Assembly (NCBI GenBank): GCA_000824825.2
Contig: LM655194.1
Span: 50,939 to 114,938, forward strand
DNA: 64,000 nucleotides
Direction of reading: 5' to 3'
From: Mesorhizobium sp. ORS 3324
Lineage (GTDB): Bacteria > Pseudomonadota > Alphaproteobacteria > Rhizobiales > Rhizobiaceae
Part shown: positions 43,793-53,858 of the stretch, in pieces
Layout of the letters: every line of letters starts with the position of its first letter
Position numbering within the stretch: the stretch's first letter is position 1
Position numbers and translations under genes: made by a program
Notes under the pieces: generated by a model
Databases searched by the model: none
What the model was told of the DNA's origin: nothing
The model's input: only the letters and a program-made list of their open reading frames with translations

Positions 43793-44623
43793 TTACTGGT
43801 CGCCGTTGTTGCCCTTGGTCAGGATGTCGTCGGCCAGCGAAATCGCCGTGCGGCGGTCGGCCTCGCCGGCGGCGGCGAAGGCTTCTTCCTGCATGCTGCG
43901 GATCCAGGGCTGATCGGCCGGCGGAGCGCGCTCGAGCGCGGCCGTCATCATCGCCAGGCCGCGCACGACCTTGCCGCTCTGGAACAACAGGTTGCCGAGC
44001 GTCGCCTGGGCGCCGGCATGGCCTTTTTCTGCCGCGAGCTGCAGCCAGCGTCCGGCCTGCTTGACGCTGGCCTTCACGCCGCCCTCGCCCTTCAGGAACA
44101 TCTGGCCGATCTCGAACTGGGCGTTCGGATTGCGGTAGTTGGCGGCGGCGCGCATGTAATATTCCTGCGCCGCGACCTCGTTTTCCGTCACCGGGCTGCC
44201 CGGTATGCCTTTGCGCAGATAGTCGCCGAGCGCGACAAGCGCATCCGAGACGTAGCTTTCCTCCGGCGAGCCCGGCTCGACATCCTGGTCGACGATCTCC
44301 GAGAAGAACTTGAAGGCCGCATAGTCGTCGCGCGCCACGCCGTCGCCCTCGGCATACATGCGCGCAAGCTTCCAGGTGGCGCCGATCTGGCCGTTCTCGG
44401 CGGCATATTTATAGGCTTCGACCGCCTGGTCCTTGTGGCCTTTCTTGTAGGCGGAGAAGCCGAACTGGAACACCGCCCACGGGCTCGACTGCGGCTTCAC
44501 GCCGGTCTTGTCGTCGAACACCTTGTCGTCGAAGGCCATGGCCTGCCCGACGGCGCCCAAGGTCGCAACCGCGACCAGTGCCGGCAAGACAAATGACCTC
44601 AACGCCTCAAATGTCCGCATAGC
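43793..44623 (-). CDS. exoR: ExoR, periplasmic Sel1-repeat regulator of exopolysaccharide synthesis
   Basis: A 276-residue exported protein. The signal peptide ends near '[11 protein letters not shown]'. The mature protein consists of Sel1/TPR-like repeats ('[31 protein letters not shown]' and '[29 protein letters not shown]'). Length, repeat order and the end '[25 protein letters not shown]' match rhizobial ExoR, which binds the periplasmic face of the ExoS sensor and holds the ExoS-ChvI system off. Loss releases succinoglycan production and represses flagella in Sinorhizobium. The start overlaps the ilvD stop by 17 bp. Confidence 0.9.
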   Translation of the reverse strand, partial: AMRTFEALRSFVLPALVAVATLGAVGQAMAFDDKVFDDKTGVKPQSSPWAVFQFGFSAYKKGHKDQAVEAYKYAAENGQIGATWKLARMYAEGDGVARDDYAAFKFFSEIVDQDVEPGSPEESYVSDALVALGDYLRKGIPGSPVTENEVAAQEYYMRAAANYRNPNAQFEIGQMFLKGEGGVKASVKQAGRWLQLAAEKGHAGAQATLGNLLFQSGKVVRGLAMMTAALERAPPADQPWIRSMQEEAFAAAGEADRRTAISLADDILTKGNNGDQ

Positions 44624-46328
44624 AGTGTGTTTCTTTCGCAGCACCCGGATGGGTGACCGCGCCGTCGCGGGCCGACCCTACGGTCTGCGCATATTTCCAG
44701 ATCGCGCCGGACTGATAGTCGGTCCTGCGCGCCTTCCACTTCTTCGCCCTTGCCGCGAGTTCCGCATCCGACAGCGCCACCTCGATCGTGCCTTTCACGG
44801 CGTCGATCGAGATCACATCGCCGTCCTTGACGAGCCCGATCGGCCCGCCGACATCTGCCTCCGGCCCGACATGGCCGATGCAGAAGCCGCGCGTGGCACC
44901 GGAGAAACGCCCGTCGGTGATCAACGCAACCTTGCCGCCCACGCCCTGGCCATAGAGCGCCGCCGTTGTCGACAGCATCTCGCGCATGCCAGGACCACCG
45001 CGCGGTCCTTCATAGCGGATGACGAGGACCTCGCCTTCCCGGTAGTTGCGCTGCGTGACCGCTTCGAAGCACTCCTCTTCCGAATCGAAGCAGCGCGCGG
45101 GACCCGAGAATTTCAGTTCCGACATGCCGGCGACCTTCACGATCGCGCCTTCGGGGGCAAGGTTTCCCTTCAAGCCCACGACGCCGCCCGTCCTGGTTAT
45201 TGGCCGATTGGCTGGACGGACCACATCCTGGCTTTCGTTCCAGGAAACGTGCTCCATGTTTTCGGCCAAAGTGCGGCCGGTGACGGTCATGCAGTCGCCG
45301 TGCAGATAGCCATGGTCGAGCAGCGTTTTCATCAGGAGCGGAATGCCGCCGGCCTCGAACATGTCCTTGGCGACATATTTGCCGCCGGGCTTGAGATCGG
45401 CGATGTAGGGCGTCTTCTCGAAGATCGCCGCCACGTCGAAGAGATCGAACTTGATGCCGGCCTCATGCGCGATTGCCGGCAGGTGCAGCGCCGCGTTGGT
45501 CGAGCCGCCGGTGGCCGACACGACCGTCGCGGCATTCTCCAGTGCCTTGCGCGTGACGATGTCGCGCGGCCGGATGTTTTTAGCGATGAGCTCCATGATC
45601 TTTTCGCCGGAGGCGAAATTGAAGCGGTCGCGCATCTCGTAGGGCGCCGGCGCGCCGCAGGAATAGGGCAAGGCGAGCCCTATCGCTTCGGCGACGGTCG
45701 CCATCGTGTTGGCCGTGAACTGGGCGCCGCAGGAGCCCGCCGAAGGACAAGCCGCCTGCTCGATCTCGAGCAGCTCGTCATCGCCGATCGTGCCGACCGA
45801 ATGCTGGCCGACCGCCTCGAACACGTCTTGCACGGTGATCTGCCGGCCGCGATAGCTGCCGGGCAGGATCGAGCCGCCATAGATGAAGATCGACGGCACG
45901 TTGAGGCGCACCATCGCCATCATCATGCCGGGCAGCGACTTGTCGCAGCCGGCAAGCCCGACCAGCGCATCGTAGCAATGGCCGCGCATGGTGAGCTCGA
46001 CCGAATCGGCGATCACCTCGCGCGACACCAGCGACGACTTCATGCCCTGGTGGCCCATGGCGATGCCGTCGGTGACGGTGATGGTGCAGAATTCGCGCGG
46101 CGTGCCGTTGGCGGCGGCCACGCCCTTCTTCACCACCTGAGCCTGGCGCATCAGCGAGATGTTGCAGGGTGCGGCCTCGTTCCAGCAGCTGGCGACGCCG
46201 ACCAGCGGCTGCGCGATCTCGGCCGCCGACAATCCCATGGCGTAAAGGTACGAGCGATGCGGCGCGCGCGCCGGACCTTCGGTCACGTAGCGGCTGGGCA
46301 GCTTGGCCTTGGATATAACCCTGTCCAT
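44607..46328 (-). CDS. ilvD: Dihydroxy-acid dehydratase
   Basis: A 573-residue iron-sulfur enzyme of branched-chain amino acid synthesis, converting 2,3-dihydroxy acids to 2-keto acids. Cluster cysteines are seen in '[18 protein letters not shown]' and '[19 protein letters not shown]', with a third earlier in '[15 protein letters not shown]'. '[19 protein letters not shown]' is the C-terminal signature. The ATG at 46328 ([10 protein letters not shown]) is preferred over an upstream one at 46364. It overlaps exoR. The 46329-46572 stretch upstream shows no riboswitch or leader-peptide pattern. Confidence 0.95.
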   Translation of the reverse strand: MDRVISKAKLPSRYVTEGPARAPHRSYLYAMGLSAAEIAQPLVGVASCWNEAAPCNISLMRQAQVVKKGVAAANGTPREFCTITVTDGIAMGHQGMKSSLVSREVIADSVELTMRGHCYDALVGLAGCDKSLPGMMMAMVRLNVPSIFIYGGSILPGSYRGRQITVQDVFEAVGQHSVGTIGDDELLEIEQAACPSAGSCGAQFTANTMATVAEAIGLALPYSCGAPAPYEMRDRFNFASGEKIMELIAKNIRPRDIVTRKALENAATVVSATGGSTNAALHLPAIAHEAGIKFDLFDVAAIFEKTPYIADLKPGGKYVAKDMFEAGGIPLLMKTLLDHGYLHGDCMTVTGRTLAENMEHVSWNESQDVVRPANRPITRTGGVVGLKGNLAPEGAIVKVAGMSELKFSGPARCFDSEEECFEAVTQRNYREGEVLVIRYEGPRGGPGMREMLSTTAALYGQGVGGKVALITDGRFSGATRGFCIGHVGPEADVGGPIGLVKDGDVISIDAVKGTIEVALSDAELAARAKKWKARRTDYQSGAIWKYAQTVGSARDGAVTHPGAAKETHCYADI

Positions 46329-46572
46329 ACTCGTCCTTGCCGCCCCCGATGCGGCCTGCCCCATCGCCGGGCCAACCTGGCACGCATCCCGAGACCTATT
46401 CGAGTTGCTCCGGGTTTATGGCGGGAAATGGGCAGTTCCCTCGGCCTGACTTCTAGCGCAGGGGTTGTTCATAAACTGTTGCTGAATCGTCACAATCGTG
46501 AAGGGCGCGGGTTGTGACGCGACCTTGCAACATCGGGTCGGCCAATCGGGCCAGACTATTGATTGCGCGATG

Positions 46573-46600
46573 AAAAAAAGGCCGGGCAGCCCCCGGCCTT
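46573..46600 (-). terminator. Intrinsic terminator of the FadL-type porin gene
   Basis: On the minus strand GGCCGGG and CCCGGCC arms around a 5-base loop are followed by TTTTTTT. It lies 25 bp after the porin stop and also insulates ilvD's upstream region. Confidence 0.92.
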
Positions 46601-46622
46601 TCTCTCCTGAATTTGCAGAAAC

Positions 46623-47867
46623 TTAGAACTTGATCTTGAGGCCACCCGAAATCGCCGTGACCAGATCGTTACCGAAGTCGTAGCTGGCGTCGGTACCAGC
46701 CACGTATCCGTTCTCTCCGGCCACCGTCCCGGAATGGCCGCTGGTCATGACGCCGATCACGCCGGCCAGACGAACTTCGATATTCGGCTTCGGCGTATAG
46801 GCGACGCCGCCACCAACCGTCCAGGTGTCGGTCTGCGAGCCGTAACCATGCGAGGTGCCGCGATCCCACGAAAGCTGGCCGGCGGCGCTCCACTGATCGT
46901 TGAACTTATGGCCGATACCGCCGGAAACCGTCCAGCCGTCACGATACATCAGATCCAGAGAGGTCACTTGGGCTGAATGAGCGCCATCGCCCGTGATGCA
47001 CAGGGCAGCAGGAGTACCCACCGCGCAAATCGGAACGCTCTGCAGCACGCTCCAATTGACCCATTTGATCGAACCGAAGGCGAGCCATCCAGGCGCGATC
47101 CCCGACTGCAATTTCAATTCGACCACGTCGGGCATGTACTGCGTTGAGCCGTAGATCGGGAAGGCGGGGACGCCAACATTCGTCAAATCCAGCGTGCCCG
47201 AGATATTGTCGAGCTTGACCTTCGAATTGTAGACGAGGCTCGCGCGCAACGCGATGTCAGGAATTTCATAGGCGATGCCTGCACGCCAGCCCCAGCCGCT
47301 GCTCTTCAGATCGACGCGACCAGTACCCCCGAAGTCGGGCACCAGCGGTGATACCAAGTCTTCTTTGAAGCCGTAGACCTTCTGGTAGAACACACCGCCG
47401 ATGAAGCGAAGCTGGCCTTTGCCGGCATCCATCTTGTAGGAGCAGGTGGCCGCATAGTTGTCGCTTTTGATGTCGGTTTCCATGTTGGAATAGGCGCCAT
47501 TCCATCTCCCCGGCGCCGTATGTGCGCCCCAAGGCTGCGAATAGTCGACCATGCAGTCGACGCCTTGGACGACTTGGATCTTCGCGCCGATGCGAGGCAC
47601 CCAGTAGTCCTCGCTATCCTTGGCGGAACTCATACCTGTCAACACAATCGGGTTGCCAGAGGTGTCAACCGCATTCTTGAGTTTGCGGTTCGGCATAACG
47701 AAAGTCGCTTCAGCCTCTGTCGCAAAAGGCGCTGGATCGAACAGTAGGTCGATGTCGTAGCCGCCGCGTTCGATACCGCCGGCATGCGCCGGGTGCATCG
47801 CCGCGCCGACCAAGGCGATCGAAAAGCACCCTGCCCCCAGCAGCGCTTTCAGACGCAAAAAGTTCAT
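46623..47867 (-). CDS. OmpP1/FadL family outer-membrane transporter
   Basis: A 414-residue outer-membrane beta-barrel. Signal peptide: residues 1 to about 29 ('FSIALVGAAMHPAHA/GG'). The mature start 'GGIERGGYDIDLLFDP' is the plug-like N-terminus of the family, amphipathic strands follow, and the last residue is Phe ('GLKIKF'), as required for BAM assembly. Four internal cysteines ('VDCMVDY', 'AATCSYKM', 'PICAVG', 'ALCITG') are unusual for a porin and might form loop disulfides. FadL members take up long-chain fatty acids or other hydrophobic compounds; the ligand here is unknown. GGGGAGGG precedes the ATG. Confidence 0.9.
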   Translation of the reverse strand: MNFLRLKALLGAGCFSIALVGAAMHPAHAGGIERGGYDIDLLFDPAPFATEAEATFVMPNRKLKNAVDTSGNPIVLTGMSSAKDSEDYWVPRIGAKIQVVQGVDCMVDYSQPWGAHTAPGRWNGAYSNMETDIKSDNYAATCSYKMDAGKGQLRFIGGVFYQKVYGFKEDLVSPLVPDFGGTGRVDLKSSGWGWRAGIAYEIPDIALRASLVYNSKVKLDNISGTLDLTNVGVPAFPIYGSTQYMPDVVELKLQSGIAPGWLAFGSIKWVNWSVLQSVPICAVGTPAALCITGDGAHSAQVTSLDLMYRDGWTVSGGIGHKFNDQWSAAGQLSWDRGTSHGYGSQTDTWTVGGGVAYTPKPNIEVRLAGVIGVMTSGHSGTVAGENGYVAGTDASYDFGNDLVTAISGGLKIKF

Positions 47868-48092
47868 GGAATCCCTCCCCAAAATACGCGGGATCAAGCT
47901 AGAGCCAATTCGGGTCAATGGCGCAACCGCGAATCCAATTGCTGTACGCGTACATCTTGACAGCACGTATTTTCGCCATGCTTCCCAGCCGCGAAATCGA
48001 GCCCAATCGCGGCTTATCAGGCATCGAATGGCAGGAAAAAGCTGCCAAAACCTTTCAAAACGGCCCAAAAACGGGTTATTTGCGGAGAAATA

Positions 48093-48126
48093 GGCCCCAT
48101 TGTTACATTATGGCAACAATGGGGCC
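48093..48126. repeat. 12-bp perfect inverted repeat between the porin gene and valS
   Basis: GGCCCCATTGTT and AACAATGGGGCC are separated by ten bases (ACATTATGGC). It lies 226 bp upstream of the porin start and 102 bp past the valS stop, within 360 bases (47868-48227) that otherwise hold no gene. The T tract after it on the minus strand is poor (TATTTCTC), so it may be a valS transcript end, a distal operator or a repeat. Confidence 0.5.
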
Positions 48127-48227
48127 AAAAGTTTCCGTTTACGTCAAAATTAACGCAACGGCAGGCCCACATCCGGGTGAGATGACGCTTCGGAAAGCGG
48201 CCCCTGAGCGAGCCCGAATCTTGCCGT

Positions 48228-51011
48228 TCAGCCGGCGTCGCGGACCCTCGTCAGAGCGACCGAAAGCTTCTCTTGCGCCTCGCGATATTCGGCGAGTTTT
48301 TCGCGCTCGGCCTCGACCACCTCTTCCGGCGCATTGGCGACGAACTTCTCGTTCGAAAGCTTCTTGTGCAGGCGGGCGATCTCCTCGGTCACCTTGGCCA
48401 GTTCCTTCTGCAGCCGCGCGGCCTCGGCCTGAAGGTCGATCAGGCTGCCGAGCGGCAGGCTGACGGTCGCCTCGTTGACGACGATCTGGGCCGAGCCCTT
48501 GGGCGGCGCATCGACCAGCGCGATATTGCCGACGCGCGCCAGCCGCTTGATGGCCTGGGCGTGACGCTCCAGCCTTTCCTGCGTGAGGGCATTGGCGCCG
48601 ATCACCATCAGCGGCGCGATGGCCGCCGGCGGCACGTTCATCTCCGAGCGCACCGAGCGGATGCCCGAGACGAGCTCGACCAGCCAGTTGATGTCGGCAG
48701 CCGCTTCCGTGTCCTCGAAATCGGGCGACGGCCAGGCGGCGTGGCAAAGCAGCGAGGAACGCTCCTTGCCCTCGCCCGCCGTCTGCGCCCAGAGTTCCTC
48801 GGTCATGAACGGCATCATCGGATGCAGGAGCTTGTAGATCTCGTCCAGCACGAAAGCGACGCAGGCCCGGCTCTCCGCCTTGGCCGCCTCGTCGGTGCCC
48901 ATGAACACCGGCTTCAGCAGTTCCAGATACCAATCGCAGAACAGGTTCCAGACGAAGCGGTAGGCCGCGCCCGCCGCCTCGTTGAAGCGGTAGGTGGTGA
49001 TGCCCTCGGTGACCGCGCGCGCCGCCCGCGTCAGCTCGGTCAGGATCCAGCGGTTGACCGCGAGCTTGGCATCATGGAGCCAGAAATCGTCGTTCCTGGC
49101 GACCTCGTTCATTTCGGCAAAGCGCGTCGCGTTCCAGAGCTTGGTGCCGAAATTGCGGTAGCCGGCAATGCGCGCCGGGTCGAGCTTCACGTCGCGTCCC
49201 TGCGCCGCCATCACGGTCAAGGTGAAACGCAGCGCATCGGCGCCGTATTCGTCGATCAGCTCGAGCGGGTCGATGACGTTGCCTTTCGACTTCGACATCT
49301 TCTGCCCGTTCTTGTCGCGCACCAGCGCGTGGACATAGACCGTGTGGAACGGCTCCTCGTCCATGAAATGCAGGCCCATCATCATCATGCGGGCCACCCA
49401 GAAGAAGATGATGTCGAAGCCGGTCACCAGCACATCGGTCTGGTAGTAGGTCTTCAGCTCCGGCGTCTGGTCGGGCCAGCCGAGCGTCGAGAACGGCCAC
49501 AGCGCCGAGGAGAACCAGGTGTCGAGAACGTCCTCGTCGCGGGTCAGAATCTCGCCGGGCTTGAAATTCTCCAGCTTGTCCTCGACCCAGGCCTTCCACG
49601 GCCCTTCCAGCGCCAGATAGTATTCGACCGCCGCGGCAAGCGCCTCTTCCTCGGTCTTCTCCACGAAGACGCGCCCGTCCGGCCCATACCAGGCCGGAAT
49701 CTGGTGGCCCCACCACAGCTGCCGCGAGATGCACCAGGGCTGGATGTTCTCCATCCAGTCGAAATAGGTCTTTTCCCAGTTCTTCGGCACGAAGCGGGTA
49801 GCGCCCTCGCGCACCGAGGCGATTGCCGGCTTCGCGAGCTCCGCCGCGTTGACGTACCACTGGTCGGTCAGGAACGGCTCGATCGGCACGCCGCCGCGGT
49901 CGCCATGCGGCACGGCGTGCCGATGCGGCTCGACCTTTTCCAGGAAGCCGCCGGCTTCCATCAGCTCCACGACCTTCTTGCGCGCGGCGAAGCGGTCGAG
50001 CCCGTCGAGCTCGTCCCAGACGGCCTGGCGCTCCGGCGTCACCTCGAGACCGGCGAGGAAGTCCTCATTGTCCTTGAGCTTGACCGCGGCTTCGACCGTC
50101 AGGATGTTGATCGCCGGCAGCTTGTGGCGCTTGCCGACCTCGAAATCGTTGAAGTCATGCGCCGGCGTGATCTTGACCGCGCCGGAGCCCTTTTCCGGGT
50201 CCGAATACTCGTCCGCCACCACCGGTATCCTGCGGCCGACGATCGGCAGGATGACGTTCTTGCCGACCAGGTCGCGGAACCGCTCATCATCGGGGTGGAC
50301 CGCCACCGCCGTGTCGCCGAGCATGGTCTCGGGTCGCGTCGTCGCGACGGTGATGAATGTCTTCGGATTCTCGGGGTCGAACGCGACGCCTTCGACCGGG
50401 TAGCGGAAATGCCAGAGATTGCCGTTGACCTCATGCTGCTCGACCTCGAGGTCGGAGATGGCCGTCAAAAGCTTCGGATCCCAGTTCACAAGGCGCTTGT
50501 CCTTGTAGATCAGGCCCTCCTTGTAGAGGGTGACGAACACCTCCAGCACCGCCTTGGACAGGCCATCGTCCATGGTGAAGCGCTCTCGGCTCCAGTCGGC
50601 CGAGGCACCAAGCCGCTTGAGCTGGTTGAGGATCGCGCCGCCGGATTCGGCCTTCCACTCCCAGACCCTTTCGATGAATTCCTCGCGCGTCAGGTCGCGC
50701 CGGTGTATCTGCCTTTCCATCAGTTGGCGTTCGACCACCATCTGCGTGGCGATGCCGGCATGGTCCATGCCGGGCTGCCAGAGCACGTTCTTGCCGCGCA
50801 TGCGTTCGAACCGCACCAGTATGTCCTGCAGCGTGTTGTTGAGCGCATGGCCCATATGCAGCGAGCCGGTGACGTTCGGCGGCGGGATGACGACGGTGAA
50901 GGCCTCCGCCCCTTCCTCCGCGCCGGCGCCGGCGCGAAACGCGTCGGCCTCTTCCCAGATTTTGGCGATCTTGGGCTCGACGGTCTTGGCGTCGTAGGTT
51001 TTATCAAGCAT
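48228..51011 (-). CDS. valS: Valyl-tRNA synthetase
   Basis: A 927-residue class I synthetase. The HIGH motif is 'PPNVTGSLHMGHALNNT', KMSKS is 'GQKMSKSKGNVIDPLE', and the CP1 editing domain has 'VATTRPETMLGDTAVAVHP'. The C-terminal coiled coil ('LQAEAARLQKELAKVTEEIARLHKKL') binds tRNA. The ATG at 51011 (MLDKTYDAK) fits the family start. It is followed by no gene on this strand within 360 bp. Confidence 0.97.
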   Translation of the reverse strand: MLDKTYDAKTVEPKIAKIWEEADAFRAGAGAEEGAEAFTVVIPPPNVTGSLHMGHALNNTLQDILVRFERMRGKNVLWQPGMDHAGIATQMVVERQLMERQIHRRDLTREEFIERVWEWKAESGGAILNQLKRLGASADWSRERFTMDDGLSKAVLEVFVTLYKEGLIYKDKRLVNWDPKLLTAISDLEVEQHEVNGNLWHFRYPVEGVAFDPENPKTFITVATTRPETMLGDTAVAVHPDDERFRDLVGKNVILPIVGRRIPVVADEYSDPEKGSGAVKITPAHDFNDFEVGKRHKLPAINILTVEAAVKLKDNEDFLAGLEVTPERQAVWDELDGLDRFAARKKVVELMEAGGFLEKVEPHRHAVPHGDRGGVPIEPFLTDQWYVNAAELAKPAIASVREGATRFVPKNWEKTYFDWMENIQPWCISRQLWWGHQIPAWYGPDGRVFVEKTEEEALAAAVEYYLALEGPWKAWVEDKLENFKPGEILTRDEDVLDTWFSSALWPFSTLGWPDQTPELKTYYQTDVLVTGFDIIFFWVARMMMMGLHFMDEEPFHTVYVHALVRDKNGQKMSKSKGNVIDPLELIDEYGADALRFTLTVMAAQGRDVKLDPARIAGYRNFGTKLWNATRFAEMNEVARNDDFWLHDAKLAVNRWILTELTRAARAVTEGITTYRFNEAAGAAYRFVWNLFCDWYLELLKPVFMGTDEAAKAESRACVAFVLDEIYKLLHPMMPFMTEELWAQTAGEGKERSSLLCHAAWPSPDFEDTEAAADINWLVELVSGIRSVRSEMNVPPAAIAPLMVIGANALTQERLERHAQAIKRLARVGNIALVDAPPKGSAQIVVNEATVSLPLGSLIDLQAEAARLQKELAKVTEEIARLHKKLSNEKFVANAPEEVVEAEREKLAEYREAQEKLSVALTRVRDAG

Positions 51012-51228
51012 GGAGGAAGTCCGAACTGTCGGGAACAAGCGTCCGGTGTAAATCGGAAGCTCCGGGCCAAGTCAACCGCGAGAAGGATAGGCTCGCCTTT
51101 CGGAGAATAGGCCTGCCTTGAGCGACGGCAATCCCACCGCTCATCGTCGAACTAACTTTTCGCTGCATTCGCCCGAAACGGAAGCACCGCCCGACGGCGG
51201 CGCATCTACCCGGGCCAGTCGGGCGAAA

Positions 51229-52044
51229 TCACTGCGCGCCGCGCGCCACGCGCTCGATCTCCTCGCGCACCAGCCGTTCGACCAGTGTCGGCAGGTTGTT
51301 GTCGAGCCAGTCCTGCAGCATCGGCCGCAGCATCTCCTCGGCCATCTCGTCGAAGGTCTTCTTGCTGCGGCTGGCGAAGGCATCGGAAAGCTCTCCGAAC
51401 GCCGCCGCGACCTGACGGCCCGCATGCTCGGACAGGATCGCCGGCCGCGCCGCTGGCATATCTGGTGAGGACGAGTTGAAAGCCTTGCCGGGTGCAGCGG
51501 GTTCTACAGCCGGCGAAGCAAGATCCTCCTCGTCGATCGTGACTTCGGGCGCCACTTCCGGCGGGCGGGTCGTCGCCTTAGCCTTGACGGAACTTCCGCC
51601 CACGGCAGCGATCTCGCGCCGCCAATCGGCGACGATGGTATCTGCGCTTTGCGGCGCGCTTGCCGTCGCGGCCGGCGCGTCGGTCACTCTCGCTCCAACT
51701 TCGGCCAAAGTCGCGGGAGCCGGCGTGGCAGGCGCGGGCGCCGTCTTCACCGGTTCGAGACGCGCCTCTGCGCGCGCGGCCACGGGATCGGAAGCCGCGA
51801 GTCCGGCCTGTATCTCCGCTAGCGTCACCGGCTTCCTCGGCGCGGATTCCGCACTGAGCTCGGAACGGAAGGCATCAACTTCGGCTGTCGGCGCCACCGG
51901 CGACGGCTGGAGGTCCTGGCGCACGTCGCCGGCATCGGCCGCCGGCTGCTTGCGGCCGGTGTCGCTGTCCTCGATGATCCTTCGGATGGAAGCCAGTATC
52001 TCTTCCATGGAAGGTTCGCGCTGTGCGCTGCTTGCCGTCGCCAT
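51229..52044 (-). CDS. popZ: PopZ-like polar organizing protein (DUF2497)
   Basis: 271 residues with the three-part PopZ layout. A short N-terminal helix ('SMEEILASIRRIIEDSD') binds client proteins, a long Pro/Ala/Glu-rich disordered linker follows (about 30-190), and a C-terminal helical region self-assembles ('FDEMAEEMLRPMLQDWLDNNLPTLVERLVREEIERVA'). In Caulobacter PopZ builds polar condensates that anchor ParB-parS. The location between tolC and valS is conserved in alphaproteobacteria and supports orthology. The ATG at 52044 precedes the N-terminal motif by 13 residues. Confidence 0.9.
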   Translation of the reverse strand: MATASSAQREPSMEEILASIRRIIEDSDTGRKQPAADAGDVRQDLQPSPVAPTAEVDAFRSELSAESAPRKPVTLAEIQAGLAASDPVAARAEARLEPVKTAPAPATPAPATLAEVGARVTDAPAATASAPQSADTIVADWRREIAAVGGSSVKAKATTRPPEVAPEVTIDEEDLASPAVEPAAPGKAFNSSSPDMPAARPAILSEHAGRQVAAAFGELSDAFASRSKKTFDEMAEEMLRPMLQDWLDNNLPTLVERLVREEIERVARGAQ

Positions 52045-52228
52045 TGTCACATCCGCCGCCCTTGTGACCTGTTCAAGATTTGCCGTCCCGGCCCGGCCGG
52101 AATTCGAATCAACGGCAATAGGGTAACCGACCGATCGCCATCCGAGAATCCCCAATCTGGGGAGACGTTGGATTTCAACAGATTAGCAGGCGCTGCCGCC
52201 GACAGACGACCGGCCGGTTCTCCGACGC

Positions 52229-52265
52229 AAAAACGCCGCGCATCCAACGGACGCGCGGCGTTTTT
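52229..52265 (-). terminator. Intrinsic terminator of tolC
   Basis: On the minus strand AAAAACGCCGCGC and GCGCGGCGTTTTT pair perfectly (13 bp) around 11 bases, 17 bp past the tolC stop. It is symmetric, so it could work on both strands. Confidence 0.9.
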
Positions 52266-52281
52266 GGAACCTTAGGAAAGG

Positions 52282-53676
52282 TCAGCGGCCGTCAGGCGTG
52301 CGCAGCCCGATCCACTTGTCCTTGACGGCGTTGTAGTGCTCTTCCGGCCTGTATTTCGTGACCGCCAGGCCGAGCCGGTCGACCGACAGGCGGCCGATCG
52401 CCGACAGGATGGCGTAGCTTGCCACGACGACGTCGCGCTCGGAGCTGGCCTGGTTGATCTTGGCGGTGATGACGGCGTTCTGCGCGTTGAGCACGTCGAG
52501 CGTGGTGCGCTGGCCGACATTGCGTTCCTCGATGACGCCGTTGAGCGCCAATTGCGCGGCGGCGATCACCTGCCTGTTGGCATCCACGTTTTCGCGCGCG
52601 GCGGTATATTGAGTCCACGCCGAAGCCACAGCCTGGCGCACCTTGTCGCGGTTGACGTCGACCTCGATGCGGGCCTCGCTAAGCGATTCCTTCGATTGGC
52701 GAACCAGCGCCGAGGTGCGGCCACCCGAATAGATCGGCACGGTAAGCGTTGCGCCGATATTGGCCGAATTGGTGGTCCCTTCGGACCCCGCCGACGCAAA
52801 AGTGCCCGGCGACGTGTTGCGGTACTGGCTCGAAACCCCAGCACTGGCGGTAAGCTGCGGCAGAAGCGCCCCTTCGGCGGACTTCACCGAAAACGCCGCG
52901 GCATCGACGAGATGCTCGGTGGCAAGGATGGCCGGATGCTCCGCAGCGGCAATGGTGAAGGCCGAATCGAGGCTCGCCGGCAGCAGCTTTCCAACCGGCG
53001 CGGCAGCCTTGAGCTTGCCCGGCTCGTCGCCGACAATCTGGTGGTAGGTCGCAGCGCTCGCCAGCGCCGTCGCGCGGGCGGAGGCGAGCTGCGCCACCGC
53101 CGTCGCTCGCGAGGCATCGGCCTGCGCGACGTCGGTGCGGGTGCCCTCGCCGACCTCGAAGCGCGACCGCGCGGCGCGCGCCTGCTCGGTTAGGAACTGC
53201 AGGTTCTGTTCGGTCAGCGCCGCGATCTGGCGATCGCGAATCACGTCCATATAGGCGCTTGCCGCGTTGAACAGGATGTTCTCTTCCGTGTTGCGCAGGC
53301 TTTCTTGCGAGGCGCGGACCTGCGCTTCGGCGGCGGCGACATTGTTCTTGGTCTGAAAGCCGTCGAACAGCATCTGGTCGATTTCGACCCCGAAGTTGCC
53401 TGTCGTTATGTTTAAGGTTTTACCCAGGTTGTTGTTATGGCTGCTTGTGTAGTCGATGCTAGCCGACCCCTTGACCGTCGGCCGGTACCCCGACTTGGCG
53501 ATGGCAACCCCCTCGTCGGTGACACGGGTGCCGGCCCGGGCGGAATTCAGCTGGGAGTTGTATTGATAGGCCTTGGCGAGAGCGCCGGTGATGGTTTCGG
53601 CCGATGCGGCCAGCGGCGAAAGCGCGGTCGCGGAAATGAGCGTGGCTGCTAGAAAAGTCTTGTGTAGGGGCGGCAC
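52282..53676 (-). CDS. tolC: TolC family outer-membrane channel protein
   Basis: A 464-residue outer-membrane exit duct for type I secretion and efflux pumps. Signal peptide: 'FLAATLISATALSPLAASA/ET'. Two OEP repeats are seen: 'ENILFNAASAYMDVIRDRQIAALTEQNL' and 'DKVRQAVASAWTQYTAARENVDANRQVI', with 'VPIYSGGRTSALVRQSKESL' between. The start is GTG at 53676, preceded by GAGGG at a good distance. It lies between the pcm2 and popZ genes, and no transporter or adaptor gene adjoins it, as expected for a shared TolC. Confidence 0.95.
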   Translation of the reverse strand: MPPLHKTFLAATLISATALSPLAASAETITGALAKAYQYNSQLNSARAGTRVTDEGVAIAKSGYRPTVKGSASIDYTSSHNNNLGKTLNITTGNFGVEIDQMLFDGFQTKNNVAAAEAQVRASQESLRNTEENILFNAASAYMDVIRDRQIAALTEQNLQFLTEQARAARSRFEVGEGTRTDVAQADASRATAVAQLASARATALASAATYHQIVGDEPGKLKAAAPVGKLLPASLDSAFTIAAAEHPAILATEHLVDAAAFSVKSAEGALLPQLTASAGVSSQYRNTSPGTFASAGSEGTTNSANIGATLTVPIYSGGRTSALVRQSKESLSEARIEVDVNRDKVRQAVASAWTQYTAARENVDANRQVIAAAQLALNGVIEERNVGQRTTLDVLNAQNAVITAKINQASSERDVVVASYAILSAIGRLSVDRLGLAVTKYRPEEHYNAVKDKWIGLRTPDGR

Positions 53677-53858
53677 GTATTATCCCTCATTCGTTTGCAT
53701 GGGAACCACGCCACGCAGCCTTTCCTTCCGGATCAGCCCGCGTCGCGTGTTTATCGTTCCCCCGCTGACTGCCCCCGAAAATGCCCGTGAAGCAAATCAG
53801 CAACGATTGTTCAGGCGCAAGCGATCACGACAGCGCCTTCGCTGCAAGGCAAAACCGC

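Noticed and set aside
44508-46517. A 669-codon plus-strand frame opposite ilvD
   Set aside because: Antisense shadow. ilvD cluster cysteines and signatures lie on the minus strand.
46329-46560. Leader-peptide attenuator or riboswitch upstream of ilvD
   Set aside because: No run of Leu/Val/Ile codons and no terminator/antiterminator pair; the terminator at 46573 belongs to the porin gene.
48273-51110. A 945-codon open frame on the plus strand opposite valS
   Set aside because: It mirrors valS codon structure in a GC-rich genome, gives an Arg/His/Asp-rich product without any domain, and valS has all synthetase motifs.
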